DNA of 64,000 bases from Trebonia sp963734665 (lineage in GTDB: Bacteria; Actinomycetota; Actinomycetes; Streptosporangiales; Streptosporangiaceae): contig CAVTIR010000004.1 of NCBI GenBank assembly GCA_963734665.1, positions 496,001 through 560,000 of the forward strand. Direction: 5' to 3'. Each line of letters begins with the position of its first letter. The first letter of the stretch is position 1. Under the pieces are notes generated by a model that did no database searches, was not told the origin of the DNA, and saw only the letters and a program-made list of their open reading frames with translations. Both the position numbers and the translations under genes were made by a program. Of this stretch, positions 26,128-34,263 are shown one piece after another.

Positions 26128-27537
26128 TCAGGCCTCCACAGGAGTCACGGGCAGGTCGGACGGTGCCGGGGCGTCTGAAGCACCGGGGGGCGCGGCCTCA
26201 CTGCCTTCCTGGCCGGGCAGCGCCTCGGGCCCCTCGCGGACCTCGCGGACGACCTGCCGGATCCAGGCGGTGACCATGATGAGGTAGACGATCCAGAACG
26301 CCGCGAGCGAGGCGATGAGCTCGCCGGTGCTCAGCGAAGACGCCGAGTTATTCACCAGGAGCTTGCCGTAGACCAGCCACGGCTGCCGCCCGGACTCCGA
26401 CACCACCCAGCCCCCGATCGTCGCGCACACTCCGACCGGCAGCGTCCACAGCACCAGCCGCAGGAACCAGCGTTCGGTGTACAGGCGGCGCCGCAGCCGC
26501 ATGATGACGCCGATGAAGGCGACGGTGAACATCGCCCAGGCTCCGTAGATCATGATCCGGAAACCCCAGAACACCGGGAAGACGGTCGGCTGCAGGTTCG
26601 GCGGGATGGTCTTCAGGCCCGGGACGGACTCGTCGCCGGAGAAGTTGTGGTAGTCGAACACGCTCTCGGCATTTGGGATGCTCGACTGGACGTAATTGCG
26701 CTGTTGCGCCTGGTCGGCGATGGCGAACCAGTTCCAGCCCGTGTTGCCGTTATTGAAATTGCCCTCGGCCGCGATCAGCTTGTCCGGCTGGTAGTTCAGC
26801 GTCATATAGGAGGCCATGTCGTCCCCCACGCAGAGCTGGACGGGTATCAGTATCGCCGCCGCCAGCAGGCCTATGGACATGGTCTTCTTGGCGAGGGGCA
26901 GGGCCCGGTGCCGCAGCAGGTAGTAGGCGCCGATAGCCGCGATAAACCACGCCGCTGAGACCAGGACCGCGAGGACCATGTGCGGGAAGCGCCAGTTGAA
27001 GGCCGGGTTGAAGATCGCGTCGTACCAGTTGGTCGGCTGGAACTGGCCGTTGACCTCGCTGTAGCCAGCCGGGGTCTGCATCCAGGAGTTCGCGTCGAGG
27101 ATCCAGGCCGTCGAGAGCAGCGCCCCGAGGGCCACCATGCAGGTGGAGACCATTGTCACCCGCTTGCTTACCCGGCCCTCCCCCCACACGAGGATGCCGA
27201 AGAAGCCGGCCTCGAGGAAGAATGCGGTCAGTGCCTCCATGACGATCATCGGCCCCAGGATCGGGCCGACGGCCCGGGCGTAAGTGCCCCAGTTGAGGCC
27301 GAGTTCGAAGGTCAGCACGATGCCGGCCACGATCCCGAGCGCGAAGCCGATGGCGAAGATGTTGCGCCAGAACCGGAACATCTGCAGGTAAAGCGGATTA
27401 CCGGTCTTGCAGTAAGCGCCGTAGCAGATGGCCAGGAAAATCGCCAGACCAACCGACAGCGCCGGGAAGGTCATGTGGAACGCCGCCGTGGTGGCGAACT
27501 GCCAGCGGGACAGGTCTATGAAGGTCTGTGACGACAT
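26128..27537 (-). CDS. cydA: Cytochrome bd oxidase subunit I
   Basis: 469 residues. Oxidises quinol and reduces oxygen to water using hemes b558, b595 and d. Heme ligand His21 is visible in RWQFATTAAFHMTFPALS; DANSWMQTPAGY and SGRQPWLVYG are the conserved Q-loop/heme regions. The Q loop is of the short type. The start is one of two adjacent ATGs (27540 or 27537); 27537 is better spaced from AAAAGGAGA. First gene of the cydA-cydB-small ORF-cydD-cydC operon. A ~100-bp spacer separates it from the structured leader element at 27642-27775. Confidence 0.95.
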   Translation of the reverse strand: MSSQTFIDLSRWQFATTAAFHMTFPALSVGLAIFLAICYGAYCKTGNPLYLQMFRFWRNIFAIGFALGIVAGIVLTFELGLNWGTYARAVGPILGPMIVMEALTAFFLEAGFFGILVWGEGRVSKRVTMVSTCMVALGALLSTAWILDANSWMQTPAGYSEVNGQFQPTNWYDAIFNPAFNWRFPHMVLAVLVSAAWFIAAIGAYYLLRHRALPLAKKTMSIGLLAAAILIPVQLCVGDDMASYMTLNYQPDKLIAAEGNFNNGNTGWNWFAIADQAQQRNYVQSSIPNAESVFDYHNFSGDESVPGLKTIPPNLQPTVFPVFWGFRIMIYGAWAMFTVAFIGVIMRLRRRLYTERWFLRLVLWTLPVGVCATIGGWVVSESGRQPWLVYGKLLVNNSASSLSTGELIASLAAFWIVYLIMVTAWIRQVVREVREGPEALPGQEGSEAAPPGASDAPAPSDLPVTPVEA

Positions 27538-27641
27538 CATTCTCCTTTTCTCGGGCGGTCTTAATTGATAGGCAAACTCACGCCGAACGAGCGCGCACAT
27601 GACCGGGCGGCATTGCACGCCGGCCATGCCAGGGGCCGGGC

Positions 27642-27775
27642 GGCGGCAGCGTTCGGGTGCCGCCCTGGGCATTCCTTCGGCTTTCACGATGGGGCCTGCG
27701 GCTCGGTATTTCTTCCCGGCAGGCGGCCATTCCGGCTACCGGCTAGCAGGAATCAGAACCCGATGCCAGCAGGGG
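27642..27775 (-). ncRNA. Candidate cis-regulatory leader element of cydA (copy A)
   Basis: Within the 374-nt gap before cydA, bases 27685-27750 are 57/66 identical to 29337-29402 in the leader of a second unit. In the sense (minus) direction the core contains GCTAGCCGGTAGCCGG, a GAAATAC single-stranded stretch and AGCCGCAGGCCCCATCGTG, preceded by a pairing CTGGCA...TGCTAG. A GC stem with GGCGGCA/TGCCGCC arms (27642-27664) follows downstream, as it does in copy B. No long open frame is present. Same-sense position in two leaders argues for an RNA element or shared regulatory site rather than a mobile repeat. Confidence 0.5.
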
Positions 27776-27911
27776 GACCGCTAACCCGAGCTGGGTTCTC
27801 GCTATTGGCGGACGTCGGCGGCTAGGTAGTGGCCGGTTCGCGGCTGCGGTTCCATGAGGCGACGACGAACTGTTCGCCGATCCTGTCCGGGCCGGCGGCG
27901 TCCATGTGCTG

Positions 27912-29063
27912 TCATGGGGCTGTCCGAACGCCCGTGTGGTCCAGGTAGGCGGCGGTAGCTCGCTCGCTGATCGCTACGTGCTGCGCGGCGGGACCGAGCC
28001 GCTGTTCCTGGTAGCGTCCAAGCGCGCGCGGTATTTCACCGGGGTCGGCGAGTCCGGCCATGACCTGGGTGAGTGCGCGCACGTCGTAGAGTCCTTGCCG
28101 GAAGCCGCCGCCTACCATCGGGCTCGCGGCGTGCGCGGCGTCGCCGGCTAGTGCTGACCGACCGCGGGCCAGTCTTCTCGGCTCGTAGTGCACGACCGGG
28201 GTGCCGAACACGGTTCCGTTACGCAGCGCAAGGGCCAGGGCCTCGCGCCACGGGCTCGGCCAGTTCGCGGCGGCGAAGCCGGTGAGGCGCTCCCGGACCA
28301 GAGGAGGCAGCTCGCCCGGTGCCAGGCTGCCGTGGACTGTCTCACCGTCAAGCAAGCCCATGTCACGGAGCAGGCCGCCCTGCTCGGGGTCATACCAGAC
28401 CATGTTGAGGCGGCGGTGCCCCACCTTTGTCTCGCCTGCCGCGCCGGGAACGAGATAGGTAACCAGGCGGTAGGGGCCGGCGTAAATTTCCCTGGACGGC
28501 TCACCGGCGTCTGGCAACTCAACGTCGTCCGGCATGGCCTGCTCATCGACCAGGCTGCGCCACAGCAGGACCCCTGCATAGCGGGCGTCCGGGAAGTTCG
28601 GATCAACGGCGGCGCGCACCGTGCTCCGCGCCCCGTCAGCTCCGATTACCAGGTCCGCCCTGTACTGCCTCCCATCGGCTGCGACCACGCACGCGGGCTG
28701 CCGATCATTCCCGAGGTGAACGGTGGTCACTTGCGTCCCGCGACGTACCTTTACGCCTGACCGACGCACCGCGTGCGCCTCCAACCATCCCTGCAGCAGG
28801 TGCCATGCCGTGGTGTCGCGATCGATGCCGTGCAGCGCGGGGGGCTCCTCGCGGATGCCGGTGACCTGGCGGAGCAGGGCGATGTCCACGCCTAGGCCTC
28901 CGCCGACATCCGCGGCCAGGGCGGGGCTGCGCTCAAGGACGGTCACCTCCATCCCCACCCCGGACAGCGCGATTGCCATTGACAGGCCAACCAGGCTGCC
29001 CCCTGCCACCACGCACCGTACCGGCCTGGCACCCCTGGGGCCAGTAATGCGGTTGTCTGTCAC
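27912..29063 (-). CDS. FAD-dependent monooxygenase (group A aromatic hydroxylase type)
   Basis: 383 residues with the three flavin signatures: N-terminal Rossmann VAGGSLVGLSMAIAL (a variant of GxGxxG), the DG motif DLVIGADGARSTVR, and the GD motif ALAGDAAHAASPMVGGG. Overall layout resembles 2,6-dihydroxypyridine 3-hydroxylase and similar NAD(P)H-dependent hydroxylases. Substrate unknown; no other aromatic-degradation gene is adjacent. Upstream lie a 42-codon ORF and the leader element, which may form the same transcript. Confidence 0.85.
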   Translation of the reverse strand: MTDNRITGPRGARPVRCVVAGGSLVGLSMAIALSGVGMEVTVLERSPALAADVGGGLGVDIALLRQVTGIREEPPALHGIDRDTTAWHLLQGWLEAHAVRRSGVKVRRGTQVTTVHLGNDRQPACVVAADGRQYRADLVIGADGARSTVRAAVDPNFPDARYAGVLLWRSLVDEQAMPDDVELPDAGEPSREIYAGPYRLVTYLVPGAAGETKVGHRRLNMVWYDPEQGGLLRDMGLLDGETVHGSLAPGELPPLVRERLTGFAAANWPSPWREALALALRNGTVFGTPVVHYEPRRLARGRSALAGDAAHAASPMVGGGFRQGLYDVRALTQVMAGLADPGEIPRALGRYQEQRLGPAAQHVAISERATAAYLDHTGVRTAP

Positions 29064-29123
29064 GAGGAACCTCCTCGAGTTGCATGAGGAATACCTTGAC
29101 GGCGCTGGCGACCGGCCACGCCG

Positions 29124-29252
29124 TCACAGGGTGCGGCTGGACCGCAGGTCGGCCTCCCACATGGCCGGGTCGAACCCGGGCACGGGATCGACGTCAGCCG
29201 GCGGCGCCGACGCTTCCCCCGGCTGGCGTGGTGGCGACAACGATGTGCTCAT
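29124..29252 (-). CDS. Small ORF (42 codons) upstream of the FAD monooxygenase
   Basis: ATG 29252 is preceded by AAGGGGAGA at 9 bases. The peptide is Ser/Pro/Asp-rich with PVPGFDPAMWEADLRSS near its end and has no Cys. It ends 60 bases before the monooxygenase start and sits directly downstream of leader element B. It could be a leader peptide, a short partner protein or a substrate peptide for the flavoenzyme. The sequence is not recognised, and alternative frames exist, so coding is uncertain. Confidence 0.45.
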   Translation of the reverse strand: MSTSLSPPRQPGEASAPPADVDPVPGFDPAMWEADLRSSRTL

Positions 29253-29295
29253 CTCGGTGTGTCTCCCCTTACAAGGAAGGCTTGCGCGTACAGCC

Positions 29296-29430
29296 GGGCG
29301 GCACGTTTCGCGTGCCGCCCGCGTCTTCCTTGGTTCCACGATGGGGCTTGCGGCTTGATATTTCGTTCCGGCAGACGGGCAATCCGGCTACCGGCCAGCA
29401 GGGGTCAAGCCCTGGCTGTCAGCAGGGGGG
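29296..29430 (-). ncRNA. Candidate cis-regulatory leader element (copy B)
   Basis: Second copy of the element in the cydA leader; core 29337-29402. In the sense (minus) direction a GCCAG...CTGGC pairing precedes CCGGTAGCCGG, then GAAATATC and GCAAGCCCCATCGTG, then a perfect 10-bp GC stem GGGCGGCACG/CGTGCCGCCC with a 5-base loop (29296-29320). About 45 bases later comes the ribosome site of the 42-codon ORF. The stem could act as terminator/antiterminator platform, although no U-run follows. Confidence 0.5.
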
Positions 29431-29481
29431 AGGACCTGGCCCGTCGCTGCCAGACGATCAGATCGTGACATATCACTTATT

Positions 29482-29503
29482 AATTGATGATCTTCTATCA
29501 ATT
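29482..29503. promoter_or_regulatory. Dyad operator candidate before the TetR gene
   Basis: AATTGAT-8 nt-ATCAATT, a perfect 7-bp inverted repeat in an unusually AT-rich stretch just before the TetR gene. Another near-palindrome (GTGACATATCAC) lies 10 bases upstream, and GTGAG...CTCAC just downstream. Size and position fit a TetR autoregulatory operator. Confidence 0.6.
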
Positions 29504-29541
29504 CGTGAGTGAACGGCTCACTTACCCATATACTCGCCCGA

Positions 29542-30279
29542 GTGACAGGCAAGCGGAGCGCCCATGAGCGGTTCCCTGAGGTGATCGCCGCCGCGGTGCG
29601 GGTCTTCGCCAGGGACGGCTACCGATCGGCGCGCATGAGCGGAGTCGCGCGGGAGGCGGGCCTTTCCGAGGCGGCGCTGTACCGCTATGTCGACGGCAAG
29701 GAAGGCCTGTTCGTCCTCGCCATCAGGCACGCGCTGCTGCTTGAGCCGCTGCCGGGCCAGGTCGACCCAGGCAGTGAGTTCCCCCTGGCAGCGCCATCCC
29801 TGGAAGAGATGATCCGCCAGGCACGCGAGTTCGTGGCCGCCGAGGTCCCGTTCGGCGCCCTCGCGGAGGGCCTGCGCACGACCGACTCAGACGACCCGGC
29901 CGGCGAGCTACAGCAGATCATGCGCGAGCTGTTCACCCTGGAGGAGCAGACCGCCCAGGCCGCCGACATGATCGAGCGCTCCGCCCGCGAGCTGCCCGAG
30001 CTCGCCGACCTGCTCAACACGGGCCTGCGCCGCCCCGTCCTCGATGCGCTCACCCAGTACCTGAATAGCCGCGCCGAGGCCGGCAAACTCCGGCAAACGC
30101 CGGACACCGCGGCCACCGCCCGCCTGGTCCTTGAGACCCTGACCTGGTTTGCCAGGCACCGCCACTCCGACCCCTACGGCGCGGCGATCCCGCCCGACGT
30201 GGCGCAGGAGACCGCGGTCGACGCGTTGCTGCACGCCCTGGTCCCGGCGCAGCACCTGAACACCGAGGAGCGCCCATGA
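29542..30279 (+). CDS. TetR family transcriptional regulator
   Basis: About 245 residues. The N-terminal HTH is clear: FPEVIAAAVRVFARDGYRSARMSGVAREAGLSEAALYRYVDGKEGLF. The C-terminal half is an alpha-helical ligand domain. GTG 29542 is chosen because TetR proteins normally start ~10 residues before the first helix; an in-frame GTG at 29509 directly abuts the operator dyad and is less likely. It overlaps the ABC ATPase gene by ATGA and presumably represses the exporter operon until a drug-like ligand binds. Confidence 0.85.
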   Translation: MTGKRSAHERFPEVIAAAVRVFARDGYRSARMSGVAREAGLSEAALYRYVDGKEGLFVLAIRHALLLEPLPGQVDPGSEFPLAAPSLEEMIRQAREFVAAEVPFGALAEGLRTTDSDDPAGELQQIMRELFTLEEQTAQAADMIERSARELPELADLLNTGLRRPVLDALTQYLNSRAEAGKLRQTPDTAATARLVLETLTWFARHRHSDPYGAAIPPDVAQETAVDALLHALVPAQHLNTEERP

Positions 30280-31190
30280 CTACCACGATCGAGGTCGACG
30301 CTCTCACGATGAGCTACGCGGACCGCCAGGTACTCAAGGGGGTCGAGTTCGAGGTCAAGGCCGGCGAGGTCTTCTGCCTCCTCGGCCCGAACGGCGCAGG
30401 CAAGACCACCACCGTCGAGATCCTCGAAGGCTTCAGGCAGCGCACCGGCGGCACCGTCAGCGTCCTCGGCATGGACCCGCAGGCGCAGCCGGCCAGGCTC
30501 CGCGAGCGGATCGGCATCGTCCTGCAGGAGTGCGGCTTCCCACGCCAGGCCCGCGTGGCGGAGCTGATCGACATCTGGCGCGCCTACTACAGGAACCCCC
30601 GGGACCTGGAAGACCTGCTGAAAGTCGTCGAGCTTGCCCAGGACAGGAACGTCCAGGTACGCCGCCTGTCCGGCGGGCAGCGCCGCCGCCTGGACCTGGC
30701 CCTCGCCCTGGCCGGCGACCCGGACCTGATCTTCCTCGACGAGCCGACGACCGGGTTCGACCCCGAGTCGCGCCGCCGCTGCTGGGCGGCGATCGAGAAC
30801 CTCCGCACGCTCGGCAAGACGATCTTGCTCACCACCCACTACCTCGACGAGGCGGAACGCCTCGCCGACCGGGTGGCGATCCTCCAGGACGGCCGCATCC
30901 AGGTCGCCGGCACCGTGCAGCAGGTCGCCCGGCAGGCCGGAGTAAAGACAAGGATCAAATTCACGGCTCCCGAACGAGTTCTTGCCGGCTTCCTCGCGCC
31001 ACCCGCCTGCCTCGATGTCGTGGTCAGCGGCGAGGTCGCGGTCTGCCACACGGAGAACTCCGCGACGACGCTCCGCGAACTGCTCCAGTGGGCCGCCGCG
31101 AACGACCTCGGCGACCTCATCGACCTGTCCGTAGAAACCCCCACGCTGGAGGATGCCTACCTCCAGCTCGTTACCGGAGGCACTAACTGA
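30276..31190 (+). CDS. ABC-2 type exporter ATP-binding protein
   Basis: 304 residues. Walker A GPNGAGKTTTVEIL, signature LSGGQRRRLDLALAL, Walker B LIFLDEPTTGFDPESRRR and the H-loop TTHYLDEAERLADR are all intact. The C-terminal ~90 residues are a regulatory extension as in DrrA-type drug-export ATPases. Coupled to tetR (ATGA) and to the permease (CTGA). Confidence 0.92.
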   Translation: MTTTIEVDALTMSYADRQVLKGVEFEVKAGEVFCLLGPNGAGKTTTVEILEGFRQRTGGTVSVLGMDPQAQPARLRERIGIVLQECGFPRQARVAELIDIWRAYYRNPRDLEDLLKVVELAQDRNVQVRRLSGGQRRRLDLALALAGDPDLIFLDEPTTGFDPESRRRCWAAIENLRTLGKTILLTTHYLDEAERLADRVAILQDGRIQVAGTVQQVARQAGVKTRIKFTAPERVLAGFLAPPACLDVVVSGEVAVCHTENSATTLRELLQWAAANDLGDLIDLSVETPTLEDAYLQLVTGGTN

Positions 31191-31939
31191 GCCGAACCGT
31201 CAGCCTGGCCTACCGCCAGGCCATCCTCGAGCAGCGCTCTTTCTGGCGCAGCGCCGAGTACGCCCTGTTCACCTTCGCGCTGCCGATCGCGCTGCTGCTG
31301 CTCATCGGGCCGACGACCGCCACGGGAGACCTGCCAGGCACGAACGTCGAAGCGCAGATGATCTTCGTCCCGTCGATTATCGCGTTCGGCGTGATCGTCG
31401 CCGCCTACGTGAACCTCGGCGCGAAGCTCGCCACGCTGCGACACGACGGCGTCCTCAAGCGGATCAGGACCACGCCGCTGCCCGCCAGCGCCTACCTGTC
31501 CGGGGTCCTGGGCAGCACGGCCGCCACCACCCTGGCGATCACCGCGTGCATCGTGGCCCTCGGCGCGATCGCCTTCGGCGCGGTCCCGCGCGTGGGTGGC
31601 CTGCCGGAGCTCGCCGGCGGCCTCGTCCTCGGCGTCGTCTGCTTCGGCGCCCTCGGCCTCGCGCTCAGCTCGGTCGCCGGCAGCGCCGAGTCGGCGGCAC
31701 CGATCGCCAACGCCAGCTACCTTCCCCTGGCCATCATGAGCGGCATCTTCGACCCGACGTTCGCCGTCCCGCACTGGCTGTCGGTGGTCGTCGGCCTGTT
31801 CCCAGTCCGCGCCCTCGCTCAGATCCTCCAGCAGGGCTATACCCCGGTAGCCCACGCCCCGCTAACAGACTTCGCGGTCCTCCTGGCCTGGACCGCAGCG
31901 GGCTGCGCGTTCGCCACCTGGCGCTTCCGCTGGCATTAA
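31187..31939 (+). CDS. ABC-2 type exporter permease, probable CTG start
   Basis: About 250 residues, six hydrophobic helices: FFTFALPIALLLLIG-like first helix, FVPSIIAFGVIVAAYVN, and the ABC-2 signature region PLAIMSGIFDPTFAVPHWL. The frame is closed by TAA at 31184-31186 and contains no ATG, GTG or TTG before ATG 31358, which would delete the first helix and 57 residues. A CTG at 31187 overlaps the ATPase stop (CTGA), gives the family-typical N-terminus SRTVSLAYRQAILEQRSFWR, and is therefore the likely start. Confidence 0.75.
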   Translation: MSRTVSLAYRQAILEQRSFWRSAEYALFTFALPIALLLLIGPTTATGDLPGTNVEAQMIFVPSIIAFGVIVAAYVNLGAKLATLRHDGVLKRIRTTPLPASAYLSGVLGSTAATTLAITACIVALGAIAFGAVPRVGGLPELAGGLVLGVVCFGALGLALSSVAGSAESAAPIANASYLPLAIMSGIFDPTFAVPHWLSVVVGLFPVRALAQILQQGYTPVAHAPLTDFAVLLAWTAAGCAFATWRFRWH

Positions 31940-32047
31940 CCTTCGGTCACCCGAAGACTCCGACCACCGCCGCGTCCTAGCCGTCCTCGCCTTTCTCTAC
32001 GAGCGCTAACGGCCGCGCCGCGCCGGGCCTCGCCCTGTGCACCGGCC

Positions 32048-32278
32048 CTAGGCGGGCTGGGACAAGGCGCGCTGGGACAAGGTGCGCCGCGCGGCGAGGA
32101 AACGGCGGATTTCCTGGATCTCGGGGTCGATCTCGGCGTCATCGCTGCGGGCGATGGCGGCCTCAAGGTCGTTCAGGTCTTCGTTGGTGGTGCAGGCCGA
32201 GAGCTCGCGCCGGAGTGTCCGCCGCCGGGCACGGTCTGCGCGGCTCATCTTGAGCCGGGCCAAAACTGAGATCATCAT
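32048..32278 (-). CDS. Small hypothetical protein
   Basis: 76 residues, highly charged, no membrane segment. It is built of an Arg-rich N-terminal helix (MSRADRARRRTLRREL) and an acidic helix (NEDLNDLEAAIARSDDAEID). Codon use looks coding. Start at 32278 or, equally possible, at ATG 32248. It is divergent from the LysR gene and could be its partner. Not recognised. Confidence 0.55.
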   Translation of the reverse strand: MMISVLARLKMSRADRARRRTLRRELSACTTNEDLNDLEAAIARSDDAEIDPEIQEIRRFLAARRTLSQRALSQPA

Positions 32279-32394
32279 GATGCTTCACCCCGCGTGGACT
32301 GGTGGTTGCCCCGTCACCATCCAGTGAACCCAGTGCTGATCTATGCGTCCAATGACGACGTGGCAAGAGATTCATGCTCTATAGTCATGGATCT

Positions 32395-33354
32395 ATGGAC
32401 ACTGACGTGCTCCGCTGGTTCCAGCTGGTCGCCGAGGGCGCGACGGTGACGGAGGTGAGCGAGCTTGAGATGGTCACCCAGTCCGGCGTGTCCCGGGCAC
32501 TCGCGCGCCTTGAGACGCAGGTCGGGACGCCGCTGCTTGAGCGGTCCGGACGGACGCTGCGGCTGACCCGCACGGGGAAGGTGTTCAAGCCGCATGTGGA
32601 CCGGCTGCTCGCGGAGCTGCGGGGCGGCCTCGACGCCGTCGCGCAGTTCGTGTCGCCGGAGACCGGCACGGTCGCGGTCGCGTTCCAGCAGTCCCTCGGC
32701 TCCTGGCTGGTGCCCGACCTCCTGGGTAGCTTCCGCGCCGCGCATCCGGTGGTCGGGTTCCGGCTGACGCAAGTGGGCGATGAGCTCCACGGCCTGCCGC
32801 TCGACGGCGGCGCGGCCGACCTTGAGATCGGCACCCGCCGCTTCAGGACCGGCCCCGAAGCCACCCGCCCAGGCGACCTCGTCGTACAGACGCAGCGAAT
32901 CGGGAACGAGCCGCTCCGCCTAGCCCTCCCGGCCACCCACCCGCTGGCCAGCCGGCCAGGTGGCAGCCTTGATCCCGGCATCTGGCTGGCCGATGCCGCT
33001 CGCGAGCCGTTCATCGCCCTGCACCCTGCCTCGGCTCTGCGCCAGCTAGGCGACGACCTGTGCGCGGCGGCGGGCTTCCGTCCCAAGATCGTCTTCGAAG
33101 GCGATGAACTGTCTAACGTCCGCGGCCTGGTGACGACGGGCCTGGGCGTCGCCATCGTCCCGGCCCCGCGCGAGGGCTCCGCGGTAGCTGGCCCCGGCCC
33201 CGTCCTCTACCTGCCGATCCTCGACAACGGCGCCGACCGCGACATCTACCTGACCTGGCCGGCTGATAAGCCCCTGCTGCCCGCCGCCGACCTGTTCCGC
33301 AGGCACGTCATCGACACGGTAACCGCAGGCCGCATCCGCCCGGTCAGCGGCTAG
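32395..33354 (+). CDS. LysR family transcriptional regulator
   Basis: 319 residues. The N-terminal winged HTH is complete (LRWFQLVAEGATVTEVSELEMVTQSGVSRALARLETQ, LLERSGRTLRLTRTGK). The effector domain follows with the usual LRLALPATHPLA and the segment GLVTTGLGVAIVPAP. ATG 32395 fits the family start; ATG 32374 would add seven residues. No ribosome site is obvious at either. Its target is unknown; the divergent gene is only the small ORF at 32278. Confidence 0.85.
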   Translation: MDTDVLRWFQLVAEGATVTEVSELEMVTQSGVSRALARLETQVGTPLLERSGRTLRLTRTGKVFKPHVDRLLAELRGGLDAVAQFVSPETGTVAVAFQQSLGSWLVPDLLGSFRAAHPVVGFRLTQVGDELHGLPLDGGAADLEIGTRRFRTGPEATRPGDLVVQTQRIGNEPLRLALPATHPLASRPGGSLDPGIWLADAAREPFIALHPASALRQLGDDLCAAAGFRPKIVFEGDELSNVRGLVTTGLGVAIVPAPREGSAVAGPGPVLYLPILDNGADRDIYLTWPADKPLLPAADLFRRHVIDTVTAGRIRPVSG

Positions 33355-33448
33355 CCTTCGTCCTCAAGCGGTGACCGTCACCCGCCCGTTCCCGGTGACA
33401 ATCACCCCGCGCACCTAACCAGAGGCCTTCCCCACTAGCAAGCGGTCG

Positions 33449-33994
33449 TCAGTGGAAGGTCGGCTCGCGGCTGAATACCGACTCGACCAGCGGCGCGAAG
33501 TGCGAAAGCGGCAGCCAGTCGTAGTCCGGGTCGAAGCAGTTCTCGTCGTAGCGTTCGCAGAACTCAACCGTCGCGTCGTACCACGGGTGGCCGAGCAACT
33601 GGTCCCTGGCGTGCTTGTCGCCGCCCATGTGCGGGCCGTAGTAGTACATCTGGAAGAGCGGGTGATGGGAGACGATCCAGCACAGCTCCTCCGAGACAAA
33701 AGGCCGCAGGACCGCCGCTGCGTAGCTGCCATGGGAGTACGGTGCCAGGCTGTCGCCGATGTCATGGACGAGCGCGGCGACGACGTAGTCGGTCGGCTTC
33801 CCGTCCCGCTCCGCGCGGGTGGCGGACTGGAGGCTGTGCTCCAGCCGGTTGACCGCGTAGCCGGGCGCGCCGCCTGTTTCCAGTGACCGCACCGCGTCAA
33901 GTACCCGCAGGTGCAGGGTACGCGCGTACTCGGTCTCGCCCGCATGAATGAGGGCGAACTCCTCGGCGGTACCGAGCGTGATAATAGATGCCAT
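33449..33994 (-). CDS. HD-domain phosphohydrolase family protein
   Basis: 181 residues. Metal-binding HD motif in VVAALVHDIGDSLAPYSHG with upstream His in RLEHSLQSATRA and downstream His in IVSHHPLFQMYYYG, an arrangement seen in HD proteins related to inositol oxygenase/PhnZ-type mixed-valence iron enzymes. Activity (phosphohydrolase or oxygenase) cannot be decided. Start at ATG 33994 rather than seven codons upstream. Its ATG overlaps that of a divergent gene fragment. Confidence 0.75.
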   Translation of the reverse strand: MASIITLGTAEEFALIHAGETEYARTLHLRVLDAVRSLETGGAPGYAVNRLEHSLQSATRAERDGKPTDYVVAALVHDIGDSLAPYSHGSYAAAVLRPFVSEELCWIVSHHPLFQMYYYGPHMGGDKHARDQLLGHPWYDATVEFCERYDENCFDPDYDWLPLSHFAPLVESVFSREPTFH

Positions 33995-34127
33995 GCGGAC
34001 GCATCCGGTCGTCATCGTCGGCGGACTGGTCTACGAGAACCCGTTCTTCGTTCCCCCCGACCAGTTGATGCTCGAGATTCGGGAGCGGCGGCTGACCCGC
34101 AATCGCGCAGGCACCGAGGCTGAATGA
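33993..34127 (+). pseudogene. C-terminal fragment of a MEDS-domain sensory protein
   Basis: 44 codons reading MRTHPVVIVGGLVYENPFFV then PPDQLMLEIRERR. This matches the last ~35 residues of MEDS (DcmR-type) sensory domains, where HPVV-x-GG-x3-ENP(F/Y)(F/Y)VPP is conserved. Nothing of the domain core lies upstream, where the divergent HD gene begins. Read as a relic of a truncated gene. Confidence 0.5.
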
Positions 34128-34263
34128 CGGTCGATGCCAGCGTGGTGATTCCCGTGCTGCCCACCGGCCCAGGGGCCGGCGTCGTGAGGATATGTCCGCA
34201 GGAGCGGTGACCGTGATGATTCCGGTCGGGATTCCTCAACCTGACGGCTAGCCCTGGTTCGGG

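Noticed and set aside
29160..29185. tRNA-like T-arm (GGGTTCGACCCGG on the minus strand)
   Set aside because: No acceptor, D or anticodon arms can be folded around it and it lies inside the small ORF.
27642..29430. Assignment of the paired leaders to SAM-I/IV, cobalamin or ydaO riboswitches
   Set aside because: A GCTGGCCGG block is reminiscent of SAM-IV-like leaders, but the conserved AACC core, B12 box and ydaO motifs are not found in the right order.
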